Part shown: piece by piece, positions 7,234 to 15,996 of the stretch
How the letters are laid out: the number at the start of each line of letters is the position of its first letter
Numbering within the stretch: the first letter of the stretch is position 1
DNA from: Sulfobacillus sp.
Lineage (GTDB): Bacteria > Bacillota > Sulfobacillia > Sulfobacillales > Sulfobacillaceae
Direction: 5' to 3'
DNA length: 40,107 nucleotides
Assembly: GCA_027309085.1 (NCBI GenBank)
Contig: DAIDDL010000038.1
Location: 1-40,107 of the forward strand
Translations under genes and position numbers: made by a program
Notes under the pieces: model-generated
Databases searched by the model: none
Told to the model about the DNA's origin: nothing
What the model saw: the letters and a program-made list of their open reading frames with translations, nothing else

Positions 7234-9104
7234 TTTTCCCGGCGGGCTTCCAGCGCCTTGTTTCCCATCTCTTCCGCCCACAGCTCCAGCATCAGCAGGG
7301 AGTAGATTTGGCGGGACGTGGTGCCGTTTCCCGGTCCCATGCCGGACAGCAGCCTCTGGATGGCCCCCGGATCGAACCATTCCTGGCTGCGTGCAGAGGA
7401 GCCCGTCAAAGTATCCCACGCAATGTCATGCAGCGGCCCCGCCAACAGATCCGTGAGGGGCGTGGGAAAACCCTGCTTGGGCCTGCGCACGACATCCGGG
7501 GGCAGGAGCTTTCGGGCGACTTCGCGCAGCACCCGCTTGTCGTTGGACCCATAGCGCCTCAGGGCCAGCGGCATGCTCAGAGCCAGTTCCACTACCTCGT
7601 GGTCACAAAATGGCACGCGGATTTCGAGGTTATAGTGCATGCCGATACGGTCGGTCTTAAGCAAGGCGTCGTCGGGCAAAAACCACTGCACGTCGAATCC
7701 CTGCATCGCCTGCAGCTCTGGGAGAAAACCATGGGTAGCCCAATATTCGGCAACCGCTCCGGGACGGTCTGGAAGCTGCCATTCCGGCTTCAGCAGGCGC
7801 TCTTGCTCCTCCAGGCTGAATGTGTAGCCAACACCCCGGTAGCGCGTCGCGATAGGCACCATGGCCCGTTTCAGGGCATTTGCTCCCGGCCAGTTCTTTT
7901 TCATCCAAAATGTGCGCATAAACTCCGGGATCTTCCGGATCTGGGCCAGACTCTGCACCTCGCCGTACCCAGCGTAGCCTGCGAAAATTTCGTCCGCCCC
8001 CTCCCCCGAGAGCATCACAGTTTCCCGCTCCGCGGCGGCCCTAGCCACGCCGTCCAACGGCAGTACGGTGGGGTCCGCCATGGGCTCGTCCAGAATATAG
8101 GCCAATTCCCGCACTCTCTGCGGCGTAATGCTCAAATCCACATTGACCCGGTGCAGGGGAATTCCGTAATTAGCCGCTACCTTTTCGGCCCACGCAATTT
8201 CATCATAGCCGGGATATTTCGCCGGGAAAGTCGCAGACCACGCCTCGATTGGACTTTTTAGGGTGCCGGCCGCAATGGCAGCTAGAAGACTGGAATCCAG
8301 CCCGCCGGACAGAAAAATGCCCAGGGGCACGTCCGAAGCCAAGTGGGTGCGCACCACGTCGACCAGTAGCCCCCGCAGCCGGTCTGCCCAGTAGGCCATC
8401 TGGGCAATCGACTCTGGTTCGCGGACAGACGGCTGCCAGTACTGCCAGCGCTGCCGGCGCCCGTCCCCGTGAATGACGAGCACTTCGCCCGGCCGCAATT
8501 TGCTGACATTCTTCAGCATCGTGTGCGGGGCGGGCACAAACCGGTGCGCCAGATAACTGGCCAGCATCCTCGGGTCCACATCAAACTGAAACTCCGGCAT
8601 CTGGATTAGAGACTTCAGTTCAGACGAGAATGCCACCGTATCGGACATCTCATAGAGATACAGCGGCTTTTGCCCTATCCGGTCCCGCGCCAGGATCAGC
8701 TTATGCGAACGCCTGTCCCAAATCGCCAGCGCAAACATGCCGGAAATCTTGTCCAGAAAGTCCATCCCAAATTCTTCGTACAAATGGACAATCACCTCAC
8801 CGTCTGCGCGGCTGTTTAAATGGTGGCCCAAAGACTCCACCAGCGTTTGCAGGGCCAGGTAATTGTACAGTTCGCCATTATAGACGGCGACAATCTTGCC
8901 GTCCTCAGAATAATAGGGCTGGCGGCCATGCACCACATCAATAACGGCTAGCCGGCGCATGCCAATTCCGACGTTGCGTTCAGCAAAAACTCCCTCATCG
9001 TCAGGGCCCCGGTGAATCATGGCTCTCAGCATGCCCTTCAGCTCACCTGGCGGCACCGGTCTCTCCCGGTGCCATATTCCGGCTATTCCACAGATCGCAA
9101 ACAC
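7200..9104 (-). CDS. asnB: Asparagine synthase (glutamine-hydrolysing)
   Basis: Makes asparagine from aspartate, ATP and glutamine. The N-terminal class II glutaminase domain contains CGIAGIW, MIHRGPDDEG, RRLAVIDV, YNGELYNY and RADGEVIVHLYEEFG. The synthetase domain contains the pyrophosphatase loop LSGGLDSS, SGEGADEIFAGY and LLKTDRIGMHYNLEIRVPF. Length (634) matches Bacillus AsnB (about 632). The start is odd: the catalytic cysteine should follow the initiator Met, but the only standard start in frame (GTG 9104) puts MFAI in front of it. GAGGTG then acts as the start itself. If GAGGTG is instead a ribosome-binding site, it sits 6 nt before ATC at 9095-9093, directly followed by the Cys codon. 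Either a rare ATC start, an N-terminal propeptide, or a base error. The GTG-based coordinate is given. Confidence 0.93.
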   Translation of the reverse strand: MFAICGIAGIWHRERPVPPGELKGMLRAMIHRGPDDEGVFAERNVGIGMRRLAVIDVVHGRQPYYSEDGKIVAVYNGELYNYLALQTLVESLGHHLNSRADGEVIVHLYEEFGMDFLDKISGMFALAIWDRRSHKLILARDRIGQKPLYLYEMSDTVAFSSELKSLIQMPEFQFDVDPRMLASYLAHRFVPAPHTMLKNVSKLRPGEVLVIHGDGRRQRWQYWQPSVREPESIAQMAYWADRLRGLLVDVVRTHLASDVPLGIFLSGGLDSSLLAAIAAGTLKSPIEAWSATFPAKYPGYDEIAWAEKVAANYGIPLHRVNVDLSITPQRVRELAYILDEPMADPTVLPLDGVARAAAERETVMLSGEGADEIFAGYAGYGEVQSLAQIRKIPEFMRTFWMKKNWPGANALKRAMVPIATRYRGVGYTFSLEEQERLLKPEWQLPDRPGAVAEYWATHGFLPELQAMQGFDVQWFLPDDALLKTDRIGMHYNLEIRVPFCDHEVVELALSMPLALRRYGSNDKRVLREVARKLLPPDVVRRPKQGFPTPLTDLLAGPLHDIAWDTLTGSSARSQEWFDPGAIQRLLSGMGPGNGTTSRQIYSLLMLELWAEEMGNKALEARRENYSSPSSDMRS

Positions 9105-9122
9105 CTCATCTCATCACACAAC

Positions 9123-9152
9123 TGTATACCCACTATAATGCATCGGCTCCAA
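9123..9152 (-). promoter_or_regulatory. Possible sigma-A promoter of asnB
   Basis: On the minus strand TTGGAG (9152-9147) is followed after 18 nt by TATACA (9128-9123). Transcription would start about 10 nt before the asnB start region, giving a very short leader. A second TATAGT (9137-9132) lies in between without a good -35. Confidence 0.4.
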
Positions 9153-9380
9153 AATACCATGAGTCCGCCCATGAGAGATTCTCATCACCGCGTGCAGATG
9201 CCATCTAGTCATGCCCATTTCCAGCGCAAATCCTCCAAAGAACAGCCTGTCCATCCTATTGGGCGTCTTATCACTGGGCGGACGGCCAGATCTTTTGGCG
9301 AAGGCAACGGGCAGAAAGACAACACAAACCGTGCCCCTGGCTCTCGATGCACAGAAGGCCAGGCACGACGGCTGATCCAG

Positions 9381-9411
9381 AAAATCCCGGCAGGGGAACA
9401 ACCCCTGCTGG
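9381..9411 (-). terminator. Rho-independent terminator of the dnaG-sigA operon
   Basis: Arms 9402-9411 and 9387-9396 pair over 10 bp (one G-T pair) with a 5-nt loop, followed on the minus strand by GATTTT. It begins directly at the sigA stop. Confidence 0.8.
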
Positions 9412-10524
9412 TCAGTCCAGATAGTCTTTAAGTTTTTTGCTTCGGGTAGGGTGCCGCAGCTTGCGCAGGGCCTTGGCTTCTATCTGCCGGATTCGCTCAC
9501 GCGTCACCCCAAACACCTGGCCAACCTCTTCGAGCGTTCGCGCGCGCCCGTCATTAAGCCCAAAGCGCAGCCGCAACACCTTCTCCTCCCGGTTCGTCAG
9601 GGTGTCCAGCACTTCTTCGAGCTGCTCTTTGAGCAGCTGGTAGCCCGCGGCCTCAGCTGGTGCTGGCGCATCCTCATCCTCTATGAAGTCCCCAAGGTGA
9701 GAGTCTTCCTCTTCGCCAATCGGGGTCTCCAACGACACGGGCTCTTGCGCTACTTTTAGAATTTCGCGCACCCGCTCTTCAGTAATCCCCATCTCCTTGG
9801 CAATTTCATCCGGGCTCGGGTCACGCCCTAATTCTTGGAGGAGTTGGCGCTGCACCCGGATCAATTTGTTAATCGTTTCCACCATGTGCACCGGAATCCT
9901 AATGGTCCGCGCCTGGTCCGCAATCGCCCGCGTGATGGCCTGACGGATCCACCAAGTGGCGTACGTGCTGAACTTGTAGCCCTTGCGGTAATCGAATTTC
10001 TCTACAGCTTTGATCAAGCCCAAATTGCCTTCCTGAATCAAATCCAGGAAAAGCATCCCGCGCCCGACGTAGCGCTTGGCAATTGAGACCACCAAACGCA
10101 AGTTAGCCTCAGCCAGCTTCCGCTTCGCCTCTTCATCACCCTGCTCGATGCGCTTCGCCAGCTCTACCTCCTGGTCTGCTGTCAAGAGGGGAACCCGCCC
10201 GATTTCCTTCAGATACATCCGGACAGGGTCATCAATGGCCACCCCGTCGGGCACACTCAACTCGCGCCCGACATCTTCAGTCTCCTCGGCATCTACTTCG
10301 TCGGGTTCGGGCCCGGACTCTTCATCCGCCGGCTGCTCACCCACGAGCTCAATGCCCAGTTCGCCAAACATCTCATAAATACTGTCAATCTGGTCGGGAG
10401 GAAGGTCAATCGATTGCAGAGTGTCTACAATTTCACCATAAGACAGCTTGCCCCGCTCTTGACCACGGCGAATCAGGGATTTAACTTCATCGATTTGCCC
10501 CACAGCTTTTTTTCCCTGAGCCAT
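9412..10524 (-). CDS. sigA: Primary RNA polymerase sigma factor (sigma-A/RpoD)
   Basis: Directs RNA polymerase to housekeeping promoters. The 370-residue length matches Bacillus SigA (371). A short region 1.1 and an acidic linker (residues about 55-95) precede region 1.2 ([18 protein letters not shown]). Region 2 follows ([53 protein letters not shown]), which recognises and melts the -10 box. Region 3 contains [12 protein letters not shown], and region 4 the -35-binding helix-turn-helix ([30 protein letters not shown]). The strong ribosome-binding site GGAAAGGAGGGATAAC overlaps the last codons and stop of dnaG, so the two are translationally linked. The consensus TTGACA/TATAAT promoter before rpsU is what this factor would read. 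Confidence 0.98.
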   Translation of the reverse strand: MAQGKKAVGQIDEVKSLIRRGQERGKLSYGEIVDTLQSIDLPPDQIDSIYEMFGELGIELVGEQPADEESGPEPDEVDAEETEDVGRELSVPDGVAIDDPVRMYLKEIGRVPLLTADQEVELAKRIEQGDEEAKRKLAEANLRLVVSIAKRYVGRGMLFLDLIQEGNLGLIKAVEKFDYRKGYKFSTYATWWIRQAITRAIADQARTIRIPVHMVETINKLIRVQRQLLQELGRDPSPDEIAKEMGITEERVREILKVAQEPVSLETPIGEEEDSHLGDFIEDEDAPAPAEAAGYQLLKEQLEEVLDTLTNREEKVLRLRFGLNDGRARTLEEVGQVFGVTRERIRQIEAKALRKLRHPTRSKKLKDYLD

Positions 10525-10525
10525 G

Positions 10526-12322
10526 TTATCCCTCCTTTCCTATTATTCCAGCAAACGGAAATGCTGTTGCCATGCCTGTTGCCTGATCCTGCGCAATCCG
10601 GCTTTGCACCTGCTGAATTTCCTCCAGCAACTGTGCCGTACTTTCGCCCCGCCTCAGCCGTTCGATCAAGGACTGCCAATGGACATAATCCTCACGCCGC
10701 TGAATCACCTTAACCGTATCCTTGATAACTCGCATCCCCCCGTCAGGACCATCAAAGGTTAGTGCTTCTAAAACTAAACTGCGGAGACCCGGTTCCATCG
10801 TGTCAATTTGGCTGCTGATTTCAGCAGGCGACTGGCCCTCTTCAATCCGGGCGACAACGTCCCCCAGGCCGCGTTTCTCAATCCAGTCCGGCAACTCCCT
10901 TCTCACCTCATCCACGTGTTCTGGATGGCGTATCAGCAGCGCCAACAGGTACACGTCGTGAGAAGGCCTTGCCCCTTTTGACACGGTTCTCTCCATATTA
11001 TGCCTATTTTTAGGGGATGTATGCTTGAAGCCTTGCGCTACCCCAAAACTTTGTGCTAGAATACTTTGATCTAATCGCAGTGTTCTCGAAACCATCTCCA
11101 GATATCCCGCTTGCTCCACCGGGTTCGTCAACGCGTTCCATAACGGCTTAAGCTCCTCAACCAGCTCCGCTTTCCCCCGCGCTGTCTGTATGCCTGAATG
11201 GCTGAGACGCTCCTTAAACACGGCTTCAAAATAAGGTATGCGCTCATCAACCTTTTCGGCTAAAGACAAGGGCCCCTTTTCTTTCAAAAATTCATCTGGA
11301 TCTTTGCCAGCGTCCAGCCGAATCCGGTTGACCTGCAACCCTTCCGCCGAGAGAATCAGAAAGGCGCGGCGCATCGCTTCCTCACCCGCTGAATCACGGT
11401 CGTACAGCAAGTCCACTTCTTTGGCCTGCCGGGACAGGGACCGCGCGTGGTCGGCGGTCAGCGCCGTGCCCAATGAGGCGACCGCCTGTCCCAGTCCGGC
11501 CTGGTGGCATGCAATGACATCAAAATTTCCCTCGACCAGCAAAGGACGGCGCCCTTGGCGCCACAACGGCCGAGCGAAATGCTCGCCATACAGGACATTG
11601 CCCTTGTGAAACAGCGGGGTCTCCGGCGAGTTCAGGTACTTCGGCTCCTGCTCTGGCGCTGTCGCCCGCCCGCCGAACGCAATGATCTGGCCCCGGTGAT
11701 TCCAGATGGGAAAAATAATGCGGTTGCGCCAGCGGTCGTAAACGCCCCGTCCCTCCCGGCGGGATACGACCACTCCCGCTTCCAGCATCTCGCCTTCAGT
11801 AATGCCGTGCTTCGTTAAGAACTCCGTGAGAGCCGTCCATGAATCGGGAGCAAATCCTAGTCCAAATCTCTCACGCGTGGCCTGATCGACCTGGCGCTGT
11901 CCCAAATAGCCATCATAGGCGGCCAAGTGCGTGCGGGCACTCTCTACAAAAAATTCCTGACTCCATTCCATGATGGCCTGCAACCGACTGAAATGCCGGC
12001 TGCGTTCCTGATCGCGGTCCGATTTATGCGGACGCGGGATCCCTGCTTCCGCTGCCAGCATATCGGCTGCATCAGAAAAGCTGAGTCCGTCATGCTGCAT
12101 GAGAAAAGTAAAAACCGTCCCGCCCACGTGGCAGCCAAAGCAATAAAATAGCTGCTGTTCGGAATCGACGCTGAACGACGGCGTTTTTTCCTGGTGAAAA
12201 GGACACAGGCCCCAATAATGTTTTCCCTTCCGCTTCAACCCGACCGAACGTCCAATCACTTCAACAATATCCGCGGATTCTCTCACAGCCGAAACCCAGC
12301 CATCGTATTCCGGATCAGGCAT
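10526..12322 (-). CDS. dnaG: DNA primase
   Basis: Synthesises RNA primers for replication and is recruited by the replicative helicase. The 598-residue protein has an N-terminal CHC2 zinc ribbon (Cys40, His43 in [11 protein letters not shown]; Cys61 and Cys64 in YCFGCHVGG). The catalytic core follows ([23 protein letters not shown]), then the TOPRIM domain with [14 protein letters not shown] and [17 protein letters not shown]. The C-terminal helicase-binding part is diverged, as usual. GGAG lies 9 nt before the ATG. It is first in an operon with sigA, as in Bacillus subtilis. Its leader carries a T-tailed hairpin. Confidence 0.97.
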   Translation of the reverse strand: MPDPEYDGWVSAVRESADIVEVIGRSVGLKRKGKHYWGLCPFHQEKTPSFSVDSEQQLFYCFGCHVGGTVFTFLMQHDGLSFSDAADMLAAEAGIPRPHKSDRDQERSRHFSRLQAIMEWSQEFFVESARTHLAAYDGYLGQRQVDQATRERFGLGFAPDSWTALTEFLTKHGITEGEMLEAGVVVSRREGRGVYDRWRNRIIFPIWNHRGQIIAFGGRATAPEQEPKYLNSPETPLFHKGNVLYGEHFARPLWRQGRRPLLVEGNFDVIACHQAGLGQAVASLGTALTADHARSLSRQAKEVDLLYDRDSAGEEAMRRAFLILSAEGLQVNRIRLDAGKDPDEFLKEKGPLSLAEKVDERIPYFEAVFKERLSHSGIQTARGKAELVEELKPLWNALTNPVEQAGYLEMVSRTLRLDQSILAQSFGVAQGFKHTSPKNRHNMERTVSKGARPSHDVYLLALLIRHPEHVDEVRRELPDWIEKRGLGDVVARIEEGQSPAEISSQIDTMEPGLRSLVLEALTFDGPDGGMRVIKDTVKVIQRREDYVHWQSLIERLRRGESTAQLLEEIQQVQSRIAQDQATGMATAFPFAGIIGKEG

Positions 12323-12406
12323 CAGGAATCACTCCAGTCCATGTGAAAAAATTCGCCACCGAGGGAAATATTCCTGCATCTTTTTGGCTTCTGATGCGAA
12401 AAGAAG

Positions 12407-12440
12407 AAAAAAAATACCCCTCAGCCGGGAAGCTGGGTGT
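12407..12440 (-). terminator. Hairpin with eight-T tail in the dnaG leader (terminator or attenuator)
   Basis: On the minus strand a GC-rich stem-loop (12440-12416, with a mismatch) is followed by TA and eight T residues (12414-12407). It sits downstream of the likely dnaG promoter and about 85 nt before the dnaG start. It may be a second terminator for ppdK, or an attenuator of dnaG-sigA. Confidence 0.6.
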
Positions 12441-12463
12441 CATTGAGGATGAGATCTGCCTAA

Positions 12464-12472
12464 ATTATAGCA
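12464..12472 (-). promoter_or_regulatory. Extended -10 promoter for dnaG-sigA (candidate)
   Basis: TGCTATAAT on the minus strand is a perfect extended -10 element. The -35 position (AGTTCA) is poor and falls inside the ppdK terminator stem. Transcription would begin near 12457, leaving a leader of about 135 nt before dnaG. Confidence 0.5.
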
Positions 12473-12475
12473 CAA

Positions 12476-12506
12476 GGTGCAAGAGCTGAACTACAGCTCT
12501 TGCACC
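12476..12506. terminator. Terminator hairpin after ppdK
   Basis: Perfect 13-bp arms (12476-12488 and 12494-12506) enclose a 5-nt loop, 26 nt after the ppdK stop. On the minus strand TTGTGCTATAATTT follows. On the plus strand a T-rich run follows (CGGCTTCTTCTTTT). Confidence 0.75.
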
Positions 12507-12532
12507 CGGCTTCTTCTTTTGGTGCTGGTTCG

Positions 12533-15172
12533 CTAGGCTGGCTGGTGCTTTAAATATGCCTGCGCGGCGGCTAGTCTGGCAATGGGCACCCGGTATGGGG
12601 AGGCGCTCACATAGTCGAGACCTGCCAGATGGCAGAATTCTATCGAGGACGGGTCTCCGCCATGCTCCCCGCAGATGCCCACCCTTAGGTCGGGGCGGGT
12701 TTTCCGCCCGTCATGCACGGCCAGTTCAATCAGCCTGCCCACGCCTTCCCGGTCAAGCACCATGAAGGGGTTTTCTGTCAAAATTTTCTCCGCCAGGTAA
12801 TGCGGGAGAAACTTGCTCTCCGCATCGTCACGGCTGAAGCCAAATGTTGTCTGGGTCAAATCGTTGGTGCCGAAGGAAAAGAACTCGGCCGATTCCGCGA
12901 TCGCCCCAGCGGTCAAGGCCGCCCGGGGAATCTCGATCATCGTGCCGATTTTGTACGGCAGATGCTGCCCCGTCTTCTCCTGAGCCGCTTCATTCACCTC
13001 GTGAATCAAATCGCGCATCCGAGTGAATTCCTCAACAATTCCCACGAGAGGAATCATGACCTCGACCACGGGATGGCGCCCCTCCCGGACCAGGTCCGCC
13101 TGTGCCTGGAAAATGGCCTGAGCCTGCATGGCATAGATTTCGGGATAGACAATTCCCAGTCTCACCCCGCGGAACCCCAGCATCGGATTGAACTCAAACA
13201 GCAGCCGCGAGCGCCGCAGAATGGCTTCAAAATGCACAGCATCCTCCAGACGGTCCTCACGCTGCGCCAGGGCCAGAGCCTTTTCCGTGTCAACAATATT
13301 GGGGAGAAACTCATGCAGGGGCGGGTCCAGCAGGCGTATGGTGACAGGATAGCCGTCCATAGCTTTCAGAATGCCATAAAAATCGGATTGCTGCATGGGC
13401 AGCAGTTTCTGCAGAGCCTGCTGGCGCTCGGCAAGGGTTTCCGCCAGAATCATGTTCTGCATGGCGGGCAGGCGGTCCTGTCCCATAAACATGTGCTCGG
13501 TCCGGCACAGCCCGACTCCGTGCGCGCCAAAGTCGCGGGCGGCCTGCGCATCTTCAGGCGTGTCCGCGTTGGCTTCTACGCCCAGCGTTTTGGTCTCGTC
13601 TGCCCAGGCCAGCAGCGTATTGAACTCTTCGGACAAACCTGGCTCCACCGTCGACACGAGGCCAATCACCACGCGGCCGGTGCCGCCGTCAATGGTAATC
13701 ACGTCGTTTTCCACGACCGTGACGTCACCGACCATGAATTTCCGGCCATCCAGGCTGATGCGGACGGCCTCGCAGCCAGTCACCGCGGGCTTCCCCATAC
13801 CCCGCGCCACAATGGCCGCGTGAGATGTCATGCCTCCGCGGCTGGTGAGCACCCCTTCAGCGGCAACAATGCCGTGGATGTCATCCGGTGTAGTCTCCGG
13901 GCGGACCAATATCACAGACTCGCCCCGGTTGCCGCGTTCCTCTGCCTCGTCCGCGTCAAACACAACCTGCCCGGATGCGGCGCCGGGGGAGGCGGGCAAT
14001 CCTTGGGCCAGCACTTCGAGCACCGCATCCGGATCAATCTGCCGGTACAGAAGCCTTGCCACCTGGTCGGGATCCTGGCGCAGCAGCGCTTCGTCCCGCG
14101 TGATCACCCCTTCAGCCACCAGATCCACCGCAATCTTCACTGACGCGCGGGCCGTGCGTTTTCCGGTGCGGGTCTGGAGCAGGAATAATGTTTCGCGTTC
14201 CACGGTAAATTCAATGTCCTGCATATCCCGGTAATGCTTTTCAAGGAGGCGGCAGACATCCGTCAGTTCCTGAAAGGTTTTCGGCATTTCTGCCGCCATC
14301 TCCCCGATCATTTTCGGGGTGCGGATGCCGGCCACAACATCCTCGCCTTGAGCGTTGGTCAGGTACTCTCCATACATCCCCGGGACGCCAGTATTGGGAT
14401 CCCGGGTGAAAAGCACACCGGTGGCTGAGGTGGAGCCCATATTGCCAAACACCATCGACTGCACGTTGACCGCAGTCCCCAAGGTCTCCGGAATCTTGTT
14501 GAGACGGCGGTAGACAATGGCGCGCGGATTCTTCCACGAGTCAAAAACGGCCTTGACAGCCATCTCCAGCTGTTCCCGGGTATTTTCAGGAAATTCCCTT
14601 CCCGTTTCTGTGCGGACCAAAGTCTTGTATCGGACAATGAGCTCTTCGAGGTCAGTTTCCTTCAAGTCCGGATCCTGGCGAGCGCCGGTCTCTTGTTTGA
14701 CGTCTGCCAGAAGACGCTCAAAGCGGCTGTGCTCCATGTGCATCACCACATTGCCAAACATCTGAATGAACCGCCTGTAGCTGTCGAGGGCAAACCGGCG
14801 ATTGTGGGTCAGTTGCGCCAGCCCTTCCACGGTTTCGGCATTGAGTCCCAAATTCAAGACGGTGTCCATCATGCCAGGCATGGAGATGGGTGCTCCTGAA
14901 CGTACGGACACCAACAGCGGCTTTTGTGGGTCACCCAGGTTGCGCGAAAGTTTTTTCTCCAACAGATCCAAGTTTTCCCAGACCTCATCCATCATCCCAT
15001 CAGGAAATCGGTCCATCTCTTGATAGCGGTTGCATGCTTCTGTCGTAATCGTGAACCCAGGCGGCACGGGCAGCCCAATAAAGCTCATTTCAGACAAGCC
15101 TGCCCCCTTGCCTCCCAATAACTCGCGCTGACTGGCCCGTCCTTGCTCGAACGGAAACACATACCGAGACAT
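12533..15172 (-). CDS. ppdK: Pyruvate, phosphate dikinase
   Basis: Interconverts pyruvate, ATP and phosphate with PEP, AMP and pyrophosphate. The 879-residue protein has the N-terminal ATP-grasp domain (LLGGKGAGLSEM, SVRSGAPISMPGMMDTVLNLG, LFTRDPNTG). The phosphohistidine domain has GGMTSHAAIVARGMGKPAV (catalytic His near 450), and the C-terminal PEP barrel has GVRLGIVYPEIY, SFGTNDLTQTTFGFSRDDA and GICGEHGGDPSS. Translation starts at ATG 15172 (MSRYVFPF), since upstream codons belong to ppsR. The ribosome-binding site AAGGAGG lies inside the ppsR 3' end and the ppsR stop is 1 nt away, so the pair is tightly coupled. PPDK probably supplies PEP for gluconeogenesis and for Ppc. Confidence 0.98.
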   Translation of the reverse strand: MSRYVFPFEQGRASQRELLGGKGAGLSEMSFIGLPVPPGFTITTEACNRYQEMDRFPDGMMDEVWENLDLLEKKLSRNLGDPQKPLLVSVRSGAPISMPGMMDTVLNLGLNAETVEGLAQLTHNRRFALDSYRRFIQMFGNVVMHMEHSRFERLLADVKQETGARQDPDLKETDLEELIVRYKTLVRTETGREFPENTREQLEMAVKAVFDSWKNPRAIVYRRLNKIPETLGTAVNVQSMVFGNMGSTSATGVLFTRDPNTGVPGMYGEYLTNAQGEDVVAGIRTPKMIGEMAAEMPKTFQELTDVCRLLEKHYRDMQDIEFTVERETLFLLQTRTGKRTARASVKIAVDLVAEGVITRDEALLRQDPDQVARLLYRQIDPDAVLEVLAQGLPASPGAASGQVVFDADEAEERGNRGESVILVRPETTPDDIHGIVAAEGVLTSRGGMTSHAAIVARGMGKPAVTGCEAVRISLDGRKFMVGDVTVVENDVITIDGGTGRVVIGLVSTVEPGLSEEFNTLLAWADETKTLGVEANADTPEDAQAARDFGAHGVGLCRTEHMFMGQDRLPAMQNMILAETLAERQQALQKLLPMQQSDFYGILKAMDGYPVTIRLLDPPLHEFLPNIVDTEKALALAQREDRLEDAVHFEAILRRSRLLFEFNPMLGFRGVRLGIVYPEIYAMQAQAIFQAQADLVREGRHPVVEVMIPLVGIVEEFTRMRDLIHEVNEAAQEKTGQHLPYKIGTMIEIPRAALTAGAIAESAEFFSFGTNDLTQTTFGFSRDDAESKFLPHYLAEKILTENPFMVLDREGVGRLIELAVHDGRKTRPDLRVGICGEHGGDPSSIEFCHLAGLDYVSASPYRVPIARLAAAQAYLKHQPA

Positions 15173-15173
15173 C

Positions 15174-15986
15174 CTAGGTGCGCCCTCCTTGTCTGATCTC
15201 CAAAACTTTGGTGGCCGTTTCTTCCACGGCATGATTGCTGACATCTACCACCGGACACTTCAGACGGCTGAAGATATCCCAGGCATACTCCAATTCTGCC
15301 ATAATTCGGTCCATTGTGGCATATTGCGCTGAAGATCCCAGCCCTAATGATTTCAGGCGCTGCCGGCGTATGCTCATCAAGAGTTCGGCATCAATCACCA
15401 ACCCAATGGCTTTGATACGGCCCTCCTGGAAAATCTCATGCGGCACCGGCACTTCTGGGACCAGAGGAACATTGGCCACCTTCAGGCGGTGGTTGGCCAG
15501 ATAGAGGCTGACGGGGGTCTTGCTCGTCCTCGAGACCCCCAGCAGCACGATGTCAGCCTCCCGAATTCCACGGGGATCCTTGCCATCATCATACTTCACC
15601 GCGAATTCAATCGCTTCCACCCTGTCAAAGTATTCCCTGTCGAGGCGGTGGCTGAGTCCCGGCACCAGTTGCGGCTTTTGCCCGAGAACATCTTCCAGCG
15701 CCTGGAGCACGGGGCCCATCACGTCCACATGGCGAATCCCCATAGCCGCAGCCTTGACGCGCAGGTATTCACTCAGGTCGGCGCGGACAATTGTGTAAAT
15801 CACCACGGAGGTTTCTGCGGCCGCCCGTTCCAGCACCGCATCCACGCCCGCGAAGTCTGACACATTCGACAGGCGCTCAATGCGGATTTCGGCGCGGTCA
15901 AACTGTATGGCAGCGCCGTGGGCCACCCGCTCGGCCGTTTCGCCCAGCGAATCCGAGACAATGTAGATCCGGCCCCGATTCACCAT
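15174..15986 (-). CDS. ppsR: PPDK regulatory protein (bifunctional kinase/pyrophosphorylase)
   Basis: A 270-residue member of the DUF299/PF03618 family, which switches PPDK or PEP synthase off by ADP-dependent phosphorylation of the threonine near the catalytic histidine and on again by phosphate-dependent removal. Visible signatures are the N-terminal YIVSDSLGETAERVA and the P-loop-like GVSRTSKTP at 150-158. Synteny is direct evidence of target: it ends 1 nt before ppdK, whose loop GGMTSHAA contains the target-type Thr-Ser-His. GGGGGAAACA precedes the ATG and overlaps the end of glyS. B. subtilis has its homologue (YqfL) at the same place between glyS and dnaG, without ppdK. Confidence 0.95.
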   Translation of the reverse strand: MVNRGRIYIVSDSLGETAERVAHGAAIQFDRAEIRIERLSNVSDFAGVDAVLERAAAETSVVIYTIVRADLSEYLRVKAAAMGIRHVDVMGPVLQALEDVLGQKPQLVPGLSHRLDREYFDRVEAIEFAVKYDDGKDPRGIREADIVLLGVSRTSKTPVSLYLANHRLKVANVPLVPEVPVPHEIFQEGRIKAIGLVIDAELLMSIRRQRLKSLGLGSSAQYATMDRIMAELEYAWDIFSRLKCPVVDVSNHAVEETATKVLEIRQGGRT

Positions 15987-15996
15987 TGTTTCCCCC

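Larger units (their letters stand above)
9105..9411 (-). other. Intergenic region between sigA and asnB
   Basis: 307 nt with no convincing gene. It holds the sigA terminator at the sigA end and a probable asnB promoter at the other. I looked for a T-box leader (GGGTGGNACCGCG-type antiterminator) before asnB and found none. Confidence 0.6.

Noticed and set aside
7308-8261. 317-codon plus-strand open frame
   Set aside because: Antisense to asnB, which has all its motifs intact on the other strand.
9105-9380. T-box leader before asnB
   Set aside because: No antiterminator GGTGG-type core or specifier-loop pattern on the minus strand.
9114-9401. 95-codon minus-strand frame between sigA and asnB
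   Set aside because: Covers the sigA terminator and the asnB promoter, with no ribosome-binding site or family match.
12713-14143. 476-codon plus-strand open frame
   Set aside because: Lies wholly antisense to ppdK, has no family resemblance and no ribosome-binding site; a by-product of GC-rich codon use.
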